DNA from: Phycisphaerae bacterium
Lineage (GTDB): Bacteria; Planctomycetota; Phycisphaerae; Sedimentisphaerales; SG8-4
Assembly: GCA_030603035.1 (NCBI GenBank)
Contig: JAUVYQ010000148.1
Span: forward strand, 1-6,193
Direction: 5' to 3'
DNA: 6,193 bases
Part shown: positions 4,113-6,193 of the stretch, in pieces
Position numbering within the stretch: position 1 is the first letter of the stretch
How the letters are laid out: each line of letters opens with the position of its first letter
Notes under the pieces: model-generated
Seen by the model: only the letters and a program-made list of their open reading frames with translations
What the model was told of the DNA's origin: nothing
Databases searched by the model: none
Made by a program: the position numbers and the translations under genes

Positions 4113-5363
4113 TTAACTCTCCCTGCCTGGCTTTGTTTTTCTTATCGGCTTTTGCTGGACAAACCGGCTGATATTGCGAATCGCCTGGCGCAGACGCTGC
4201 TCATTTTCGACAAGGGCTATGCGCATATAATCTTCGCCGTTTTCGCCAAAAGCCCTGCCCGGAGCAATTGCGACCTCCGCATATTCCATCAGGTCCATTG
4301 CGTAATCGATAGTGCCTTTGCCTTTCAAGTGTTCCTCCGGCACCTTTGCCCATACAAACATTGAAGCCCGCGGCTTTTCCACCTCCCAGCCGATTCTCGC
4401 AAGACCATCGCACACCACATCCCGCCGGGACTGATACCTTTTATTCTGAGCGATTATATCCTCGTTACAATTTCGCAGCGCAATAATACCGGCTATTTGT
4501 ATCGCCTGGAATATACCGTAATCGTAATAGCCCTTTATCGTCGCAAGGTAATCGAGCATATCTTTATTGCCTGCAGCAAAGCCGATTCTGAAGCCTGCCA
4601 TATTGTATGGCTTGCTCATCGTAATAAATTCAACGCCGATGTCCTTCGCCCCTTTAACCGAAAGAAAACTCGGCGCCTTATAGCCGTCAAAACAGGTCTC
4701 GCCATAAGCAAAGTCGTGAATTACCGCTATGCCGAACCGCTTTGCTAAATCCACGACCGGCCCAAAAAAACCCTCGTCAACTGTCATCGCCGTCGGATTG
4801 TGCGGGAAATTAAGAATCAGCAATTTGGGCTTTGGATAAAGATTCTCGCAGACCATCGCGATGTTATCTACGAATTTCTCGTCGCAGCCGAGAGGAACTG
4901 ATATTACATTGGCACCGGCTAAAGCCACGGAGTAATTGTGAATCGGAAAAGCCGGGTCCGGCACAATCGCCGTATCTCCAGGCCCTAACATCGCCAGGCA
5001 CAAATGGCTAAAGCCCTCCTTCGAGCCGATGCAGGCCAGCACTTCTGTCTCCGGGTCAAGCTGCACATTCCATTTCTGCTCATATTTCTTTGCGATTTCT
5101 TTCCGCAGGCCCTTAATACCTCTTGATGCGCTGTACCGGTGGTTCCGCGGGTCCTGCGCCGCCTGGCATAGTTTGTCCACCACGATTTGCGGCGCCGGGT
5201 CGGACGGATTGCCCATACCCAGATCGATAATGTCCGCACCTGCCTGGCGTTTGGAAAGTTTTAGTGCATTCAATCGCCCGAAAAGATAGGGCGGCAAACG
5301 CTTTATTCTCTGTGCCGGCTCAATCCGTCTGTTAGAACCGGATGTATCCATCTTAAAGTCCAT
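4113..5363 (-). CDS. alaC: Class I/II PLP-dependent aminotransferase, AlaC-like
   Basis: Fold-type I aminotransferase of 416 aa from ATG 5363; E. coli AlaC has 412. RIKRLPPYLF near the N-terminus, GSKEG (113-117), NFPHNPTA (185-192), HDFAY with the pyridoxal-ring Asp217, SKPYNMAGFR with the Schiff-base Lys251, and MRIALVEN with the carboxylate-binding Arg381 are all intact. The pattern fits AlaC/YfdZ, which makes alanine from pyruvate and glutamate in the cytoplasm. Related enzymes include LL-diaminopimelate and aspartate aminotransferases, so the substrate is inferred. The frame stays open upstream to a GTG at 5453, but the extra 30 residues lack family similarity, and a promoter candidate (5414-5441) lies inside that extension. 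GGGAAAG precedes ATG 5363. It is divergent from the membrane gene at 5573, and no biosynthetic partner genes lie nearby. Confidence 0.9.
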   Translation of the reverse strand: MDFKMDTSGSNRRIEPAQRIKRLPPYLFGRLNALKLSKRQAGADIIDLGMGNPSDPAPQIVVDKLCQAAQDPRNHRYSASRGIKGLRKEIAKKYEQKWNVQLDPETEVLACIGSKEGFSHLCLAMLGPGDTAIVPDPAFPIHNYSVALAGANVISVPLGCDEKFVDNIAMVCENLYPKPKLLILNFPHNPTAMTVDEGFFGPVVDLAKRFGIAVIHDFAYGETCFDGYKAPSFLSVKGAKDIGVEFITMSKPYNMAGFRIGFAAGNKDMLDYLATIKGYYDYGIFQAIQIAGIIALRNCNEDIIAQNKRYQSRRDVVCDGLARIGWEVEKPRASMFVWAKVPEEHLKGKGTIDYAMDLMEYAEVAIAPGRAFGENGEDYMRIALVENEQRLRQAIRNISRFVQQKPIRKTKPGRES

Positions 5364-5413
5364 AATCGTCTTTCCCGCAAGTCCACAAAACCTTTCTTTC
5401 AATCCAATAGGAT

Positions 5414-5441
5414 AGTCTACACTGAATAGGTAAATTTTCAA
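5414..5441 (-). promoter_or_regulatory. Candidate promoter of the aminotransferase gene
   Basis: On the minus strand TTGAAA (5441-5436) and TAGACT (5419-5414) are separated by 16 bases. Transcription would start near 5407, about 44 nt before ATG 5363. If correct, it excludes the upstream GTG at 5453 as the start. Confidence 0.45.
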
Positions 5442-5469
5442 ACCATTTTTCACTCCGGCAAAAATTTGA

Positions 5470-5499
5470 TTATGTGATAAACATAAGCCGCTCTATAAT
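5470..5499 (+). promoter_or_regulatory. Operator-like palindrome and TATAAT upstream of the membrane gene
   Basis: TTATGT (5470-5475) and ACATAA (5481-5486) form a perfect inverted repeat with a 5-base spacer. A perfect TATAAT follows at 5494-5499. No good -35 box lies 16-18 bases upstream; the palindrome occupies that place. This suggests a promoter controlled by a dimeric regulator binding the palindrome. Part of it (TATGTGATAAA) resembles CRP/FNR-type half-sites, but the match is incomplete. The start would be near 5506, about 67 nt before ATG 5573. Confidence 0.45.
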
Positions 5500-5572
5500 T
5501 TACGCTCTGCATCTGTATTAGCTAAGAGTAGAAGATGCCCGAGATAATCATCAGTTAATGAAGGAAGCAAAA

Positions 5573-6193
5573 ATGACTTATCCAGCCCATCAGCAAGGCA
5601 AAATGGAGCGGATAACCCGGAGGTGGTGGTTCTTTCTGCTTTTTGTGCTACTGTGGTTTGTTGTTCCGCCGTACGCATCTAAGGGTTACAAGTTCCCAGA
5701 GGAGTGTTCAAATGTGATATATCACGTGCTTGGCAACGCGATCATTTACTCATATTCCGAACTGTTTCCTATTTTCAAAATAGTTCCTATTCTTCTTATC
5801 GTTTCGATTTTGATTTTCCGTAACAAAGTCGCCCGGCTTTTCAACACCTATGTTGCCATAAGCTATGTTATTTTCGCTTTAGGCCAGAGCATAAGTGTGA
5901 CAGAAAAATATGGCGTGGCAATATGCACCATCAACTTAATAATGTTCCCCGTGGTTGCCGCCCTGTGGATATGGGAAGCTGTTCTCGTACAAAATGATTT
6001 CACTCTAACAAAACAATCGATCTGGAAATACTGGGTTGTACCTTTAGTATTACTGGCATTTTGGTACCCGATAAATTTGCGAACCGGCCAACCTGACTTT
6101 AATCCTATTTACATATTCACATCGCCGGCAGGAGTGGCTTTTTGTCTGATGACTCCGGTTTATCTCGGACTACTCACTCTCTATTATCCAAAA
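5573..6193 (+). CDS. Multi-pass integral membrane protein, 3' end outside window
   Basis: An open frame of 207 codons with no stop before the end of the window, so the C-terminus is missing. AAGGAAG (5561-5567) lies five bases before the ATG, a good Shine-Dalgarno. After a basic start (KMERITRRWW) the hydrophobic segments lie near residues 18-33, 64-82, 89-105, 113-138, 152-167 and 179-205, about six membrane helices. A conserved-looking PPYASKGYKFPEE follows the first helix and probably faces outside. I do not recognise the family, and there is no obvious enzyme motif or transporter signature. It is divergently arranged with the aminotransferase and shares its upstream region. Met11 (5603) is an alternative start but has no comparable ribosome site. 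Confidence 0.8.
   Translation, partial: MTYPAHQQGKMERITRRWWFFLLFVLLWFVVPPYASKGYKFPEECSNVIYHVLGNAIIYSYSELFPIFKIVPILLIVSILIFRNKVARLFNTYVAISYVIFALGQSISVTEKYGVAICTINLIMFPVVAALWIWEAVLVQNDFTLTKQSIWKYWVVPLVLLAFWYPINLRTGQPDFNPIYIFTSPAGVAFCLMTPVYLGLLTLYYPK

Noticed and set aside
4107..4364. 85-aa plus-strand frame
   Set aside because: It is antisense to the C-terminus of the aminotransferase, whose motifs are unambiguous.
5493..5678. 61-aa minus-strand frame in the divergent region
   Set aside because: It overlaps the well-supported start of the membrane gene and has no ribosome binding site or recognisable features.

Overview
The window looks like chromosomal DNA from a Planctomycetota bacterium, most likely of the Phycisphaerae/Sedimentisphaerales type. 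This is an inference from three consecutive secreted proteins that end in PEP-CTERM sorting tails of the planctomycete style (VPEP-x-T, a Gly/Leu-rich membrane helix, then an Arg/Lys cluster), an orphan GroES-like protein and a small cysteine-cluster protein. No rRNA, tRNA, CRISPR array or complete insertion sequence is visible.

Layout. Bases 1-350 are low-gene-content DNA: two degenerate palindromic intergenic repeats flank a short coiled-coil reading frame (71-277) that may be a transposase remnant. Bases 350-640 hold a strong 9-bp hairpin, a near-perfect ribosome binding site with an aborted 5-codon frame, a possible frameshifted small gene, a second inverted repeat and a good sigma-70 promoter. 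That promoter serves a GroES-like co-chaperonin (645-965), which has no groEL beside it. A YkgJ-type cysteine-cluster protein (1158-1430) follows on the same strand.

From 1567 to 5363 everything is on the minus strand. Read in the direction of transcription, an AlaC-type class I aminotransferase (5363 to 4113) comes first and is followed by a probable terminator near 3987-4011. A new promoter (3926-3954) then opens an unusually long, structured leader of about 345 nt. Behind it are three closely spaced PEP-CTERM genes (3572 to 2886, 2853 to 2206, 2157 to 1567) that look like one operon of exported, surface-sorted proteins. Two of them share an identical 18-base start region, and a 7-base tandem repeat supplies the stop codon of the first.

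Divergent from the aminotransferase, a multi-pass membrane protein begins at 5573 and runs off the end of the window. The shared upstream region holds a palindromic operator candidate beside a perfect TATAAT.

I found no recognisable defence or mobile system. The most interesting signals are the long structured leader of the PEP-CTERM operon, and the cryptic frame at 416-635, whose start region resembles the start region of the membrane gene 5 kb away.
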